Shown here one piece after another: positions 35,026 to 43,950 of a stretch of DNA of 64,000 bases. A program made the translations under genes and the position numbers. The stretch spans positions 75,771 through 139,770 of the forward strand of contig CAZIUF010000001.1 in NCBI GenBank assembly GCA_964542665.1, written 5' to 3'. The stretch's first letter is position 1; each line of letters opens with the position of its first letter. The DNA is from JAGOLU01 sp964542665. Its GTDB lineage: Bacteria; Patescibacteriota; Microgenomatia; UBA1406; GWC2-37-13. Below the pieces are notes generated by a model, which saw nothing but the letters and a program-made list of their open reading frames with translations, did no database searches and was not told where the DNA came from.

Positions 35026-35433
35026 ATGCAAAAAACTGCTACTTTTCTCATGTTCGTGGGTGAACAATGCGGCAAAGCCGAGGAAGCTATGAAGTTTTAT
35101 ACTTCGCTTTTCAAGAATTCAGGGATAAAACATATCGACTATTGGAAGGTAAATGAACCGGGTGGTAAAGACGGATTGGTTAAACATGCAATATTTATGC
35201 TCAATGGTCTTGAGTATATGATGAGCGAAAATACTTTCGAACACAAGTTCACGTTCACTCCCTCGATGTCTATATATGTCAGCTGTGATGACGAAAATGA
35301 AGTAGACTCTCTCTTCAAAAAGCTTTCCGAAGGCGGTAGTGTCATGATGCCTCCAGATAATTATGGTTTTAGCAAAAAATTTGGATGGTTGGCGGATAGA
35401 TATGGTGTTTCCTGGCAACTGAATCTAAAATAA
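35026..35433 (+). CDS. VOC-superfamily protein, PhnB-like
   Basis: A 135-residue protein. FMFVGEQCGKAEEAMKFYTS opens a glyoxalase/dioxygenase-fold domain, and the pattern through FMLNGLEYMMSE and SMSIYVSCDDENEVDSLF to YGVSWQLNL matches the PhnB-like ('3-demethylubiquinone methyltransferase-like') group. Such genes move often between bacteria, and the true reaction is unknown. Quoted words are partial; read them at positions 35044-35430. Confidence 0.82.
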   Translation: MQKTATFLMFVGEQCGKAEEAMKFYTSLFKNSGIKHIDYWKVNEPGGKDGLVKHAIFMLNGLEYMMSENTFEHKFTFTPSMSIYVSCDDENEVDSLFKKLSEGGSVMMPPDNYGFSKKFGWLADRYGVSWQLNLK

Positions 35434-35505
35434 ATGCATGTTCTCTGATTATGAAGCCATAATACCCAATCGTACGGTCGTGTTTGGTTTGTGTTACGAT
35501 GGATC

Positions 35506-36240
35506 ATGCAAGAAAAAATAAACGTAAACAAACAGGTCATCGGAATAGATAAGTACGTCATGTCATCATCCAGAAAAATATCGTTAGCAGCAGGTATCCT
35601 CTACTTGTTCACCTTTGTCTCGATCCCGACTCTCGCCCTCTACGGCCAGGTAAAAAGTGCAAATTATATCCTCGGCGCTGGCCCGGACACTGTTGCTGTC
35701 ATCGGCGGCATCCTAGAGGTCATCGTTGCTCTCGCTGGCATCGGTACCGCAGTCGTGCTGTTTGCGATGCTTAAGAAACAGAATGAAGTACTTGCGTTAG
35801 GTCTCGTCGCATCCAGAGTTCTGGAAGCCAGCTCTATTTTTGTCGGCGTGGGATTTATCTTGACGATTGTAACTTTAAGACAGACCGGAGTAGGAGCAGA
35901 TGCGTTGATCATCAGCCACACACTAGCCATCCTTTATGACCGCATCTTCCTACTCAGCCAAAGCTTCCTGCCGGCCGTAAACGATCTGTTGTTGGGTTTT
36001 TTGCTGTACAAGTCGCGACTTGTACCTCGAGGACTTTCTATGATCGGAATCATCGGAGGTCCCATACTCATCGCTGGCTACCTCGCCGTGATGTTTGGTC
36101 TAGTTGGGCAACATGACCCACTGGCAGGTCTGTCTGCACTTTTGGTTGCATTATTTGAGTTCTCGCTGGGCATTTGGCTCGTTGTTAAAGGATTTAATCC
36201 TTCGGCAGTTGTTGCCCTTGAGTCTAAAAATCACAGCTGA
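35506..36240 (+). CDS. DUF4386-family membrane protein
   Basis: About 244 residues with six or seven membrane helices. The pattern SRKISLAAGILYLFTFVSIP with later ILYDRIFLLSQSFLPAVNDLL and LYKSRLVPRGLSMIGIIGG matches the DUF4386 family of unknown function. TACGAT at 35495-35500 ends 5 bp before the chosen ATG at 35506. Confidence 0.8.
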   Translation: MQEKINVNKQVIGIDKYVMSSSRKISLAAGILYLFTFVSIPTLALYGQVKSANYILGAGPDTVAVIGGILEVIVALAGIGTAVVLFAMLKKQNEVLALGLVASRVLEASSIFVGVGFILTIVTLRQTGVGADALIISHTLAILYDRIFLLSQSFLPAVNDLLLGFLLYKSRLVPRGLSMIGIIGGPILIAGYLAVMFGLVGQHDPLAGLSALLVALFEFSLGIWLVVKGFNPSAVVALESKNHS

Positions 36241-36324
36241 TCCACTATTTTATTGCTGGCATCTCTACAGCCTCACTTTCCTGCGCCCAAGATAGGGCGT
36301 CGTCTCTCGTGTTAAAATGTGTGT

Positions 36325-37149
36325 ATGTCTAAATGGATTTGGAGGTTATTTTACCTTTTCGTAGTGGTTTTCCTTGTGCATAGTATCGCGCTAGCGTTTG
36401 GGATTGACCTTTCAAAAAATTCCACCTTCTATATAGTGGTATTCATACTTCCGGTTAGTCTATTCATTTTACATATCATATATTCATTGGGAATCTGGCG
36501 GAGTATTTTATTCATCTCATTGGCATCGGGCATAGGATGGACGATGGAAACTATCGGACTGAGAGACGGCGTGGTATTTGGCGGACGATATGTGTATACG
36601 GGTCATGGTATGGCGATCGGCACAGTTCCCCTAGTGGTGTGTTTGTATTGGTCAGTTTTTATATATACCGGATATAGTCTCGTCAATTCATTTTTATATT
36701 GGTTACATAGAAAGCGCCCGACTGTGTCCAAGAATATGATCTTTCGAGTCATCCCCTTGGTCCTATTAGATGCTACGTTCGTGACTATCATAGACTTGTT
36801 TATGGACCCTATACAGGTACGTGACGGTGGCTGGCGATGGCTCGATGGTGGTGCATATTTTGATATCCCAATAGGGAATTTTATTGGGTGGTTTATCACT
36901 GCGGCATTGGTATTGGGAATTTACCGTGTGATTGAATATTATTTACCTATTAAAGTAGAAAAGAAGGATTTGACTGTAGTAGTATTGCCGACAATATTGT
37001 ATGGGATGTTGGCGATCTCGTTCAGTATTTCTGCTACTCAATTTGGTCTATACACGTTGGTGGCGATTGGCGCCTCTCTTATGTTTCCGATAGTGATCAC
37101 AAACCTATACCTGTATGCAAACTTCATCAAACATGAGCATCACTCGTAG
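36325..37149 (+). CDS. CruF-like carotenoid biosynthesis family (DUF422) membrane protein
   Basis: About 274 residues with seven or more membrane helices. FMDPIQVRDGGWRWLDGGAY followed by FDIPIGNFIGWF is the hallmark of the DUF422 family, which includes bisanhydrobacterioruberin/gamma-carotene 1,2-hydratase CruF; GWTMETIGL upstream also fits. No other carotenoid genes are in the window, so the substrate is uncertain and may be scavenged. TAAAAT (36313-36318) ends 6 bp before the ATG at 36325. Confidence 0.82.
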   Translation: MSKWIWRLFYLFVVVFLVHSIALAFGIDLSKNSTFYIVVFILPVSLFILHIIYSLGIWRSILFISLASGIGWTMETIGLRDGVVFGGRYVYTGHGMAIGTVPLVVCLYWSVFIYTGYSLVNSFLYWLHRKRPTVSKNMIFRVIPLVLLDATFVTIIDLFMDPIQVRDGGWRWLDGGAYFDIPIGNFIGWFITAALVLGIYRVIEYYLPIKVEKKDLTVVVLPTILYGMLAISFSISATQFGLYTLVAIGASLMFPIVITNLYLYANFIKHEHHS

Positions 37150-37178
37150 ACTAACAAGTAGACCAGAAGTCGTTCATC

Positions 37179-37631
37179 TTAGTCCCCGCGCATCATGACG
37201 GTCACTCTCTTTCCCGCAAGCACTATTTCTCGGTTCACAAACTGTTTATCCGTAAGTATGTGAATATCAATATATTTTGCTGACATATCATGCTTCGTAT
37301 ATATTCCATCTTTGATCTGGATATATCCAAGACCAATGAGAGCGTTCGGGTCTGATGGCGGAGAGGTGGACAACGATGTGGGTGCAGGGACAATACCACC
37401 TGCTTGTGGAGGTTCGGGTACGTATTCAGTCCGTTGACTCAGCGCTCGTGATATATACACGCGCGAGTTGTTCCAAAGTGTTCGTGGATAGTCGCGTACT
37501 TGGGCGATAAGCGCCATATTGAAATGGGGCGTACCCGTGAGGAAGATATTGTTCGAGGAAATCGATGCCAATACATAAGCAATAACGATTATGACGATTA
37601 CTCTAATGCGGCGGAAGAGTGGCGATCTCAT
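37179..37631 (-). CDS. Membrane-anchored hypothetical protein
   Basis: A 150-residue protein. One N-terminal helix (about 9-24, VIVIIVIAYVLASIS) is followed by an extracellular part with a Pro/Ser/Thr linker in the middle and a beta-rich C-terminus. No family. Its start overlaps the stop of the upstream gene by 4 bp, so the two work together. Confidence 0.55.
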   Translation of the reverse strand: MRSPLFRRIRVIVIIVIAYVLASISSNNIFLTGTPHFNMALIAQVRDYPRTLWNNSRVYISRALSQRTEYVPEPPQAGGIVPAPTSLSTSPPSDPNALIGLGYIQIKDGIYTKHDMSAKYIDIHILTDKQFVNREIVLAGKRVTVMMRGD

Positions 37632-38743
37632 TGGATGAAAAAACTACAATTATCACTCGCATATACGCCACGGAAATTTTCGTGCATAGTCGGTCCTGCT
37701 GCAAATGAAAACTGTTTACTACTCCAATCAACACTAGCTACCTGATATTGCTTGTCTCCAAAATATACTGATATTTGCCTTGTTCCGGCGCACCTTTCAA
37801 AGGTGCTCCAAGCTGTTTGCGTTAAGGTCAACGAATCGGCTATGTCTATTCGTAGATTGTATCCTGTCCCATTCTCATCACGAACAACAGTTACCACAGG
37901 CACTGGGCTCACTGGGGACTCAGTTGGTGGGACAGGAGCAGTGGTTGGCGGTATGGCAGCAGTTGGGACTGCTGTGGGTACAGTAGTCGGTGGCGGGTCT
38001 CCACCTGAGCAGACCTTGAAGGATGTTTTGCTCCAGCACGAATCAGCCCCGTTACAATTCCAATGTCCGACACCAACTTCACTGCATTTTATCCCGTATC
38101 CCCACTCGTATACTCCACAGGGACCAGCGGTGATGTATTCCATCGCAAGATTAAATTTTCCTGGATGGTCGATTTTTGTCGGCGCTTCAAGAAAGATAGC
38201 ATCAGCCATGACTATTTCAACACTTCCCACAACAGGTGTGCTTGTGGTTGGGTCACCGGTTGCATATTTTTGTCTATCGGCGAAGGTGGGGTTGTCTCCA
38301 CCACATCCTCCACCGCCAGGATTGCAAAAATGAGCCTGAACATTGATGCCTCCTGGAGGACCATTTGAAGCTGACTTTAACATGTTTGAAACATTTAAAC
38401 CTGATTTCATGGCAAATCTCACCTTCTCGCCTGGTTCCACCGTGATCATTGATCCAGTCTCCTGATCGAGTGATTGCGTCCAGGGGATACTCGCACTTAC
38501 GATGATATTGCGCTGATCACTGCAGAGTGGCCCCGTGAAAAGGGTGTCAACACCAGTAGTCCCTGCTGCAACTTTTTGCAACCCAAAATCTGATGGCGTC
38601 GTTGATGTCGGTGCAAGAGCATTCTGAGAAGTATCGAGCCTATCTCTCACATCTCGTTGTGTAAAGAGAGTCATCATGACTATGAAGATAACGATGGTCA
38701 CACACAGACCCACTATGAAAATGACTTTTGGTAGCTGCCTCAC
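37628..38743 (-). CDS. Membrane-anchored Cys-rich extracellular protein
   Basis: A 371-residue protein with an N-terminal anchor helix (7-28), then a beta-rich domain holding Cys pairs (FCNPGGGGCGG, GPCGVYEWGYGIKC, HWNCNGADSCWSK) likely joined by disulfides, a Pro/Thr/Val linker (about 250-285) and a second beta domain. No enzyme motif is seen. TATACT ends 7 bp before the GTG start. First gene of a two-gene unit. Confidence 0.55.
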   Translation of the reverse strand: MRQLPKVIFIVGLCVTIVIFIVMMTLFTQRDVRDRLDTSQNALAPTSTTPSDFGLQKVAAGTTGVDTLFTGPLCSDQRNIIVSASIPWTQSLDQETGSMITVEPGEKVRFAMKSGLNVSNMLKSASNGPPGGINVQAHFCNPGGGGCGGDNPTFADRQKYATGDPTTSTPVVGSVEIVMADAIFLEAPTKIDHPGKFNLAMEYITAGPCGVYEWGYGIKCSEVGVGHWNCNGADSCWSKTSFKVCSGGDPPPTTVPTAVPTAAIPPTTAPVPPTESPVSPVPVVTVVRDENGTGYNLRIDIADSLTLTQTAWSTFERCAGTRQISVYFGDKQYQVASVDWSSKQFSFAAGPTMHENFRGVYASDNCSFFIQ

Positions 38744-38847
38744 ATCAAAAAGTATATCAGTTGCAGAGATTTACGAGAGTTGGAGGGAAACCCAGGATTT
38801 CTCATTGGTTGTACTAGATCCTGTGCTTGTATCTACTGATTGAGTGA

Positions 38848-39423
38848 CTAGTCGATGACCACATCGAGGCTATCAAGCAGAATCAGTGCTTCTGGCAAAG
38901 AGAAATGTGCCCCTTTTATGCTATTGTGTCGCGCATCGATAGCATAGTTCTTAGCACCGGCAAATTGTGCCTTTGTCAGGATCGTTTTCGAAAATACACT
39001 CCGTTCAAAATCTGTATCTGTGAAGTTTCCCTCTGTGAAATCCGTTTCGGTGAAATCTGCTTCTTTTGCTATACAGGCGATCATTTTGATTTTGTGGAGT
39101 TTGAGCAAGCGAAAGTTGGAGTAGTCGATCTGACATTTTTCAAAACTCACATTTTGCACTCGTTCGGCTTTTGTCCAATCAACCCCCATCACTTTGCTAT
39201 TGGTAAATCGCACATCCACGAAGCGACTCTGTATGGGGATGATGGCACTGATCATGCAGCTATCAAACCGACAGTTGATAAATGTACACTTTTCAAAATT
39301 ACAATCCACAAAACTACAATCAATAAATGAACATTCTTCAAACTCTATTTCTATGATCGTCTCTTGTGTGAGAGAAACTCTTGTAAATTTATCCTGGTAA
39401 TTGCTACTCTTCGTGAAGTACAT
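38848..39423 (-). CDS. Pentapeptide-repeat protein
   Basis: About 191 residues. A run of A(D/N)(F/L)xx-type pentapeptides is seen in FEECSFIDCSFVDCNFEKC and again in ADFTETDFTEGNFTDTDF, which would build a right-handed square beta-helix. Some members (Qnr, MfpA) shield gyrase, but that cannot be inferred here. TACAAT (39430-39435) ends 6 bp before the ATG at 39423, so the ATG at 39438 is not used. Confidence 0.88.
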   Translation of the reverse strand: MYFTKSSNYQDKFTRVSLTQETIIEIEFEECSFIDCSFVDCNFEKCTFINCRFDSCMISAIIPIQSRFVDVRFTNSKVMGVDWTKAERVQNVSFEKCQIDYSNFRLLKLHKIKMIACIAKEADFTETDFTEGNFTDTDFERSVFSKTILTKAQFAGAKNYAIDARHNSIKGAHFSLPEALILLDSLDVVID

Positions 39424-39479
39424 GTAGGCATTGTACAACTACTACCTTGATCGTTACACTATGGAAGGGCTCTGGCTCA

Positions 39480-39896
39480 TTATCGATGACTTTCGCAATG
39501 TAGCCTGAAGTTTTCCAGTATTCCACTCCAGCCGGCTCTTTGAAGCTCTTCGGTGTTTTCTGTCTCGGCGTCAAACGTTTCTGTTATTTTGGTTGTGGCA
39601 TCATCGACCTTTTCAAAAGTTATGGTCACTTCTCGTCCATCTGTCATCGCAAAACTGATGAGGTTGTTTTTTTCGACTTTGGTATAGACACCCCCAAAAT
39701 CAAAGCTTGCGGAGCCGTCTTTTGCAGCCATAGTTGCTGAGAACTTGCCCCCGACAGTGAGATCATTGGTGGCCTTTGGGCAGTGCCAGTCAGCACTCGC
39801 TTGGTTCCACTTTGTGATGCACTCAGGATCAGTCCAACATCTCCAGACATAATCAATATCTCTTTTGACTGTTGTATCTATTGTTATCGATGACAT
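39480..39896 (-). CDS. AHSA1/SRPBCC-domain protein
   Basis: About 138 residues. SITIDTTVKRDIDYVWRCWT followed by DPECITKWN is the N-terminal signature of the AHSA1 ('activator of Hsp90 ATPase-like') SRPBCC fold, and LQRAGWSGILENFRLHCE is the C-terminal helix. It has a hydrophobic ligand pocket of unknown ligand. The start at 39896 is chosen because TATACT ends 11 bp before it and homology begins there. Confidence 0.85.
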   Translation of the reverse strand: MSSITIDTTVKRDIDYVWRCWTDPECITKWNQASADWHCPKATNDLTVGGKFSATMAAKDGSASFDFGGVYTKVEKNNLISFAMTDGREVTITFEKVDDATTKITETFDAETENTEELQRAGWSGILENFRLHCESHR

Positions 39897-39979
39897 AAGG
39901 ATAAATGAGTATATGTAAATGTGAGAATCATACCGCACGAGAACAAATTGTGTCGAAGTAAATTTGGTATCTTGAAGTC

Positions 39980-40636
39980 ATGCATAATATCACTCCAAAG
40001 ATCAAAGCCGCTGTTACCATCATCTTTCTGCTTCTTACACTTGTGTGGTTACCTTTTGGACTCGTAGGAGTTGTTTTAGTATTGTTTTGGACAAAGTGGC
40101 CTACATGGCTGAAGATCCTTATCACCGTTCCTCTTGGAGCTCTCTTTACTCTGCTAATTTTATCTACATCAGCAGTTTTCACCTTTCTTTTTTTCGTAAG
40201 GCCCTTCCAAATGAAAGGTATTTCAATGGCTCCAAACTATAGAGAGGGTATGTACCTTATGACCACGGTGGTACGTCCAAATAATATAACCGTGAGTAGA
40301 GGTGACGTGATCATATTTAGATCTTTAAATAATCCAAATACCAACTATATTCAGCGAGTCATCGGTCAACCAGGAGAAAGTATCATGATTAAATCGAGCG
40401 ACGTATATGTTAATAGTCGAAAAATTGACGAGAGTAATTATCTTCCTATTGGAACAAAGACAGAGGCAAGTCAATTCATGACTGAGGAGCAGACTATCAA
40501 TATACCTCCAGGCAAATATTTCACTCTTGGTGATAATCGTCAACATGCTTCTGATTCGCGTGTTTGGGGGTTCCTTCCCCAAGAGAATATCATCAGCAAA
40601 GTAGCCTTTTGCTATTGGAATTGCAGTAATAAATAG
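39980..40636 (+). CDS. lepB: Signal peptidase I-like protein with the catalytic Lys replaced by Gln
   Basis: A 218-residue protein. Two membrane helices (about 10-38 and 45-73) precede the S26 peptidase domain. The nucleophile Ser82 lies in KGISMAP; GDNRQHASDSRVWGF is the conserved C-terminal box. The general-base lysine, normally in Y-[IV]-K-R-x-[IV]-G-x-P-G, is Gln125 here (NYIQRVIGQPGE, codon CAG at 40352-40354). It may be inactive, use another base, or bind rather than cut. TATCTT ends 6 bp before the ATG. A DUF1801 gene follows after 5 bp. Confidence 0.85.
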   Translation: MHNITPKIKAAVTIIFLLLTLVWLPFGLVGVVLVLFWTKWPTWLKILITVPLGALFTLLILSTSAVFTFLFFVRPFQMKGISMAPNYREGMYLMTTVVRPNNITVSRGDVIIFRSLNNPNTNYIQRVIGQPGESIMIKSSDVYVNSRKIDESNYLPIGTKTEASQFMTEEQTINIPPGKYFTLGDNRQHASDSRVWGFLPQENIISKVAFCYWNCSNK

Positions 40637-40641
40637 ATTAT

Positions 40642-40992
40642 ATGTATTGTTCAACCGTTGACGAATATATCGCCAAACAGACAGCCGACGTGCAACCTAT
40701 CTTGATCAAAATCAGAAATGTGATCAAGAAATGTGCTCCAGAAGCGGATGAAATGATCGCATATGGTATGCCCGGATATAAGCTCAATAATAAACCTCTG
40801 GTGTACTTTGGAGCATTTAAGAAGCATATCGGCCTTTACCCCACGCCATCAGGTATCGAAGCATTTAGAAAAGAACTTTCAAAGTACGAGGGTGCCAAAG
40901 GCTCGATCCAGTTCCCCCTCGATCAACCTATCCCCTACGACCTGATTACTCAAATCGTGCACTATCGAGTGAAGGAAAATGTGGGCAAATAA
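40642..40992 (+). CDS. DUF1801/YdhG-like protein
   Basis: A 116-residue protein. VDEYIAKQTADVQPILIKIR, then EMIAYGMPGYKL and VYFGAFKKHIGLYPTPSG are the DUF1801 motifs. The fold is related to frataxin-like iron-binding proteins; the role is unknown. Its start lies 5 bp after lepB, so co-transcription is likely. Confidence 0.88.
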   Translation: MYCSTVDEYIAKQTADVQPILIKIRNVIKKCAPEADEMIAYGMPGYKLNNKPLVYFGAFKKHIGLYPTPSGIEAFRKELSKYEGAKGSIQFPLDQPIPYDLITQIVHYRVKENVGK

Positions 40993-41015
40993 TAGTTGTT
41001 GCTATACTCTCAGTC

Positions 41016-41780
41016 ATGAGTATCACTCCATATGCGGAAATCAATGAGATCATTGATGAATTCAAAAACGGAATCGTTCGGTCGCTTGAACATAATCTCG
41101 TTGGGCTCTACCTCACTGGATCACTAACATATGATGACTTTGTCCCTTGCCGCAGTGACGTGGACTTTCAAGTAGTCGTAAAGGTTCCGCTTCCACCTGC
41201 TGAAATTATTGCAGTGGAAAAACTTCATCGACACATTGAGGATACACATCCTGGATGGTCAAAGCGCATCGAGTGTTCATATACTCCTCAGTCTATGCTC
41301 TCGCTCATCATGCCTCCCGCTGATCCACGACCATGGTGGGGAGTCAGCACAATGTATCCAAAAGCACCGTATGGAAATGAGTGGATCATCAATCAATACC
41401 ACCTCTGCAATCACGCTATCACACTGATCGGTCCGGATTACAAAAGCCTTACCAAACCTATTGATATGCGTGATGTCCAAAAAGCATGTGTCAGAGATTT
41501 GATCAAGGAATGGGGACCGAAGATCCAGTATTTAGAAAGTCTCGACAGTCACAATCGATCATATATCATCTTGAATCTCTGTCGGATAATATATACAGTA
41601 AGCAAAGGTGAAGTTGCCTCCAAAAAGGTCTCGGCAACATGGGTGAAGAGTATTTTTCCTCAATGGAAGCATTTGATTGAAACTGCAGAGCGGTGGGTGT
41701 ATGGCACCGAAATTGATCAGTTTAAGGAGACGAAAGCGTTCATTACATTTGTCGTCGCACAAATGAAAGGTCACGCGTAA
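41016..41780 (+). CDS. Nucleotidyltransferase with DUF4111-like C-terminal domain
   Basis: A 254-residue protein. GLYLTGSLTYDDFVPCRSDV followed by DFQVVV gives the G-S-x(n)-D-x-D motif of the Pol-beta nucleotidyltransferase fold. The helical C-terminal half (ILNLCRIIYTVSKGEVASKK) resembles the aminoglycoside adenylyltransferase-like DUF4111 domain. It may adenylylate a small molecule; antibiotic resistance cannot be claimed from sequence. TATACT ends 7 bp before the ATG. Confidence 0.8.
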   Translation: MSITPYAEINEIIDEFKNGIVRSLEHNLVGLYLTGSLTYDDFVPCRSDVDFQVVVKVPLPPAEIIAVEKLHRHIEDTHPGWSKRIECSYTPQSMLSLIMPPADPRPWWGVSTMYPKAPYGNEWIINQYHLCNHAITLIGPDYKSLTKPIDMRDVQKACVRDLIKEWGPKIQYLESLDSHNRSYIILNLCRIIYTVSKGEVASKKVSATWVKSIFPQWKHLIETAERWVYGTEIDQFKETKAFITFVVAQMKGHA

Positions 41781-41850
41781 CACGATCGCGTGCTTTGTAT
41801 AGAGAGTCTAATTGGCTGATACTAATTTTTTTCCTGTACAATCATCTTCG

Positions 41851-42702
41851 ATGAGCTGGCAGCTACTTACCCTTATCGCTGTTCTCGTTTTTTCTTCAAG
41901 TACCGTCCTCCACAAGATACTCATGAGGGATCATGGATCTGATCCCTATACACAGACTATTGTCATGTACGGTTTGGCTGGCATACTTACTCTCATTATT
42001 GCTCTGTGCTTGGGCAGATTTCACTATCAGATCACCACTAATCAAGCGCTTCTGTTTATCCCCCTGGCGTTCTTTATCTCTGGTGGATCTGTACTCTTGT
42101 TCAAAGCGTTGAAGACATTGGGGGCCTCAGAAAGTAGCATCCTCAAGTCTGTACAAAATCTGTGGGTTGTTTTTGGAGCATTTATTTTATTGGGTGAACC
42201 TTTTTCGATGATGAAAGTTGTGGGCACGATAGTGACTATGCTGGGGATCGGTGTCGCGCTGTGGAAACGGAATCAGTTGACCTTTGGGAAAGGATCGCTA
42301 CTCGTCATCATTTCGACGTTGCTGTATTCGTGCTCTGACTTGCTTTCATTGTATTTTGTAAGAGATTTTGATCCGTTGTCGCTCTTTATATATATTAGTT
42401 TCTTGCCAGTAATCGTCTTGCTTATGTTAAATCCAAAAGCAATAAAGAAAATTCCGTTTTATTTCAAGCCAAGTCGGGCTTTGGTCATAGTCGCGCTATC
42501 ACTCATTGACATTGTGGGGACTCTGAGCGTCTATATGGCGTATCAAGCAGGAAGAAATGCTGCTCAGATAGGCCCACTGATGGGCACAATCACTATCGTA
42601 TCAGTGCTGATGGCGATAGTATTTTTAAAAGAACGCGATAATATGGGAAATAAACTAATCGGCGCGCTCATCGTCGTCGCAGGAGTCTGGATGCTACTCT
42701 AA
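41851..42702 (+). CDS. EamA/DMT-family transporter
   Basis: About 283 residues with ten membrane helices in two EamA halves; PLAFFISGGSVLLFKALKTL and ASESSILKSVQNLWVVFGAF are typical of the first half. It probably exports or imports a small metabolite. TACAAT (41837-41842) ends 8 bp before the ATG at 41851; the TTG at 41812 is upstream of this box. Confidence 0.88.
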   Translation: MSWQLLTLIAVLVFSSSTVLHKILMRDHGSDPYTQTIVMYGLAGILTLIIALCLGRFHYQITTNQALLFIPLAFFISGGSVLLFKALKTLGASESSILKSVQNLWVVFGAFILLGEPFSMMKVVGTIVTMLGIGVALWKRNQLTFGKGSLLVIISTLLYSCSDLLSLYFVRDFDPLSLFIYISFLPVIVLLMLNPKAIKKIPFYFKPSRALVIVALSLIDIVGTLSVYMAYQAGRNAAQIGPLMGTITIVSVLMAIVFLKERDNMGNKLIGALIVVAGVWMLL

Positions 42703-42709
42703 ACCAATG

Positions 42710-43945
42710 CTATATTTTAAACTCTTTCATACTTTTCACTAGATACTCAATCTCTTTTTTGGTATGGGTTGCGCTGATTTGCACCCGGATCTCATCTCTC
42801 CCTTTTGGTACCACGGGATAGCTGATATTGGTGACAAGAATATTTTTTGAGAAAAGAAAGTCTACAAGACTTCTCGTTTTCACCGGATCGCCGATGAGTA
42901 CGGGTTGGATGGGGTGCGTTGAATCAGCTGCGAATACAAATCCTGCCTCTGACATTAGTTTTTTGAAATATACTGTGTTTGACTGTGATGATTTGAGGAG
43001 CTTTTTGCCTTCTGGACTATCAACTATCTGCACAGCCCTCAAGGCAGCTCCTGCAGTGCCAGGTGAAATCGAGTTGGAATATATATACGTTGCCGATGAT
43101 TCACGGAGATAATCAATGACCTGCTGGTCAGCCACTACATATCCTCCATCTGACCCAAATCCTTTCCCAAATGTGCCTACTAGGACATCTGCTTTCGCTT
43201 TTTTCAGTCCTTCAACACCTCGCCCATCATCTGCACATGATGCAACACCATGACAATCATCCATGACGAGAAGTACGCCTTGTGGATACTCTGTGTCATA
43301 TTTGTCGATGATCGTTCGCATCTCATCAAGTTTTTGATACTCACCCAGCATACTAAATACCCCGTCAGTGACTACCAGAACTCGTGAGAACTTGCCTTTA
43401 TTGGCTGTCAGTGTCTGCTCAAGACTGGCCATATTCATATGCTCAAATACTGCCCTATTTTCTTTTGGTAGATTGGCAAGTCTGATCCCATCGATGATGC
43501 TACGATGGTTCAAAGCGTCTGAGACAACGAGTACATCACTGGTGACCTTTGAATCTTTGCTTTGACCACTGATGAGACAAAATAGCACGGCGAGATTTGC
43601 GGCAAATGCGGATGAAAATACCATCGCATCATCACGGCCATGAAACTTTGCGACCGTTTTCTCTAGATCGCGATGTATTTGCATCGATCCTGAGATAAAA
43701 CGTACGGCGCCAGGGCCCGCTCCATACTGCTCCGCGGCTTGATGCTCAGCTTTTTTTACCTCTGGGTGGTGCCGTAGCCCAAGATAATCATTGGAGTTAA
43801 AAATGACTACATCTTTTCCATCAATCTGAGCAACTGTTGGACTTTTGAACGATTGGATGACTCGCTCATGGCGCTTCGATGTTTTGACTTCATCAATGCG
43901 AGCAACTTCTGAATCAAGCACTGAGTAAAATGATTGTTTTGGCAT
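42710..43945 (-). CDS. kbl: 2-amino-3-ketobutyrate CoA ligase (glycine C-acetyltransferase)-like PLP enzyme
   Basis: A 411-residue protein of the alpha-oxoamine synthase family. The PLP lysine is in GTFGKGFGSDGGYV; NSNDYLGLRHHPEV, GPGAVRFISGSMQIHRDLE and the aspartate in VMDDCHGVAS also fit. Kbl cleaves 2-amino-3-oxobutyrate with CoA to glycine and acetyl-CoA. The gene is 5 bp downstream of an epimerase-type threonine dehydrogenase candidate, which supports Kbl over BioF or HemA. Confidence 0.88.
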   Translation of the reverse strand: MPKQSFYSVLDSEVARIDEVKTSKRHERVIQSFKSPTVAQIDGKDVVIFNSNDYLGLRHHPEVKKAEHQAAEQYGAGPGAVRFISGSMQIHRDLEKTVAKFHGRDDAMVFSSAFAANLAVLFCLISGQSKDSKVTSDVLVVSDALNHRSIIDGIRLANLPKENRAVFEHMNMASLEQTLTANKGKFSRVLVVTDGVFSMLGEYQKLDEMRTIIDKYDTEYPQGVLLVMDDCHGVASCADDGRGVEGLKKAKADVLVGTFGKGFGSDGGYVVADQQVIDYLRESSATYIYSNSISPGTAGAALRAVQIVDSPEGKKLLKSSQSNTVYFKKLMSEAGFVFAADSTHPIQPVLIGDPVKTRSLVDFLFSKNILVTNISYPVVPKGRDEIRVQISATHTKKEIEYLVKSMKEFKI

Positions 43946-43950
43946 AGTGA

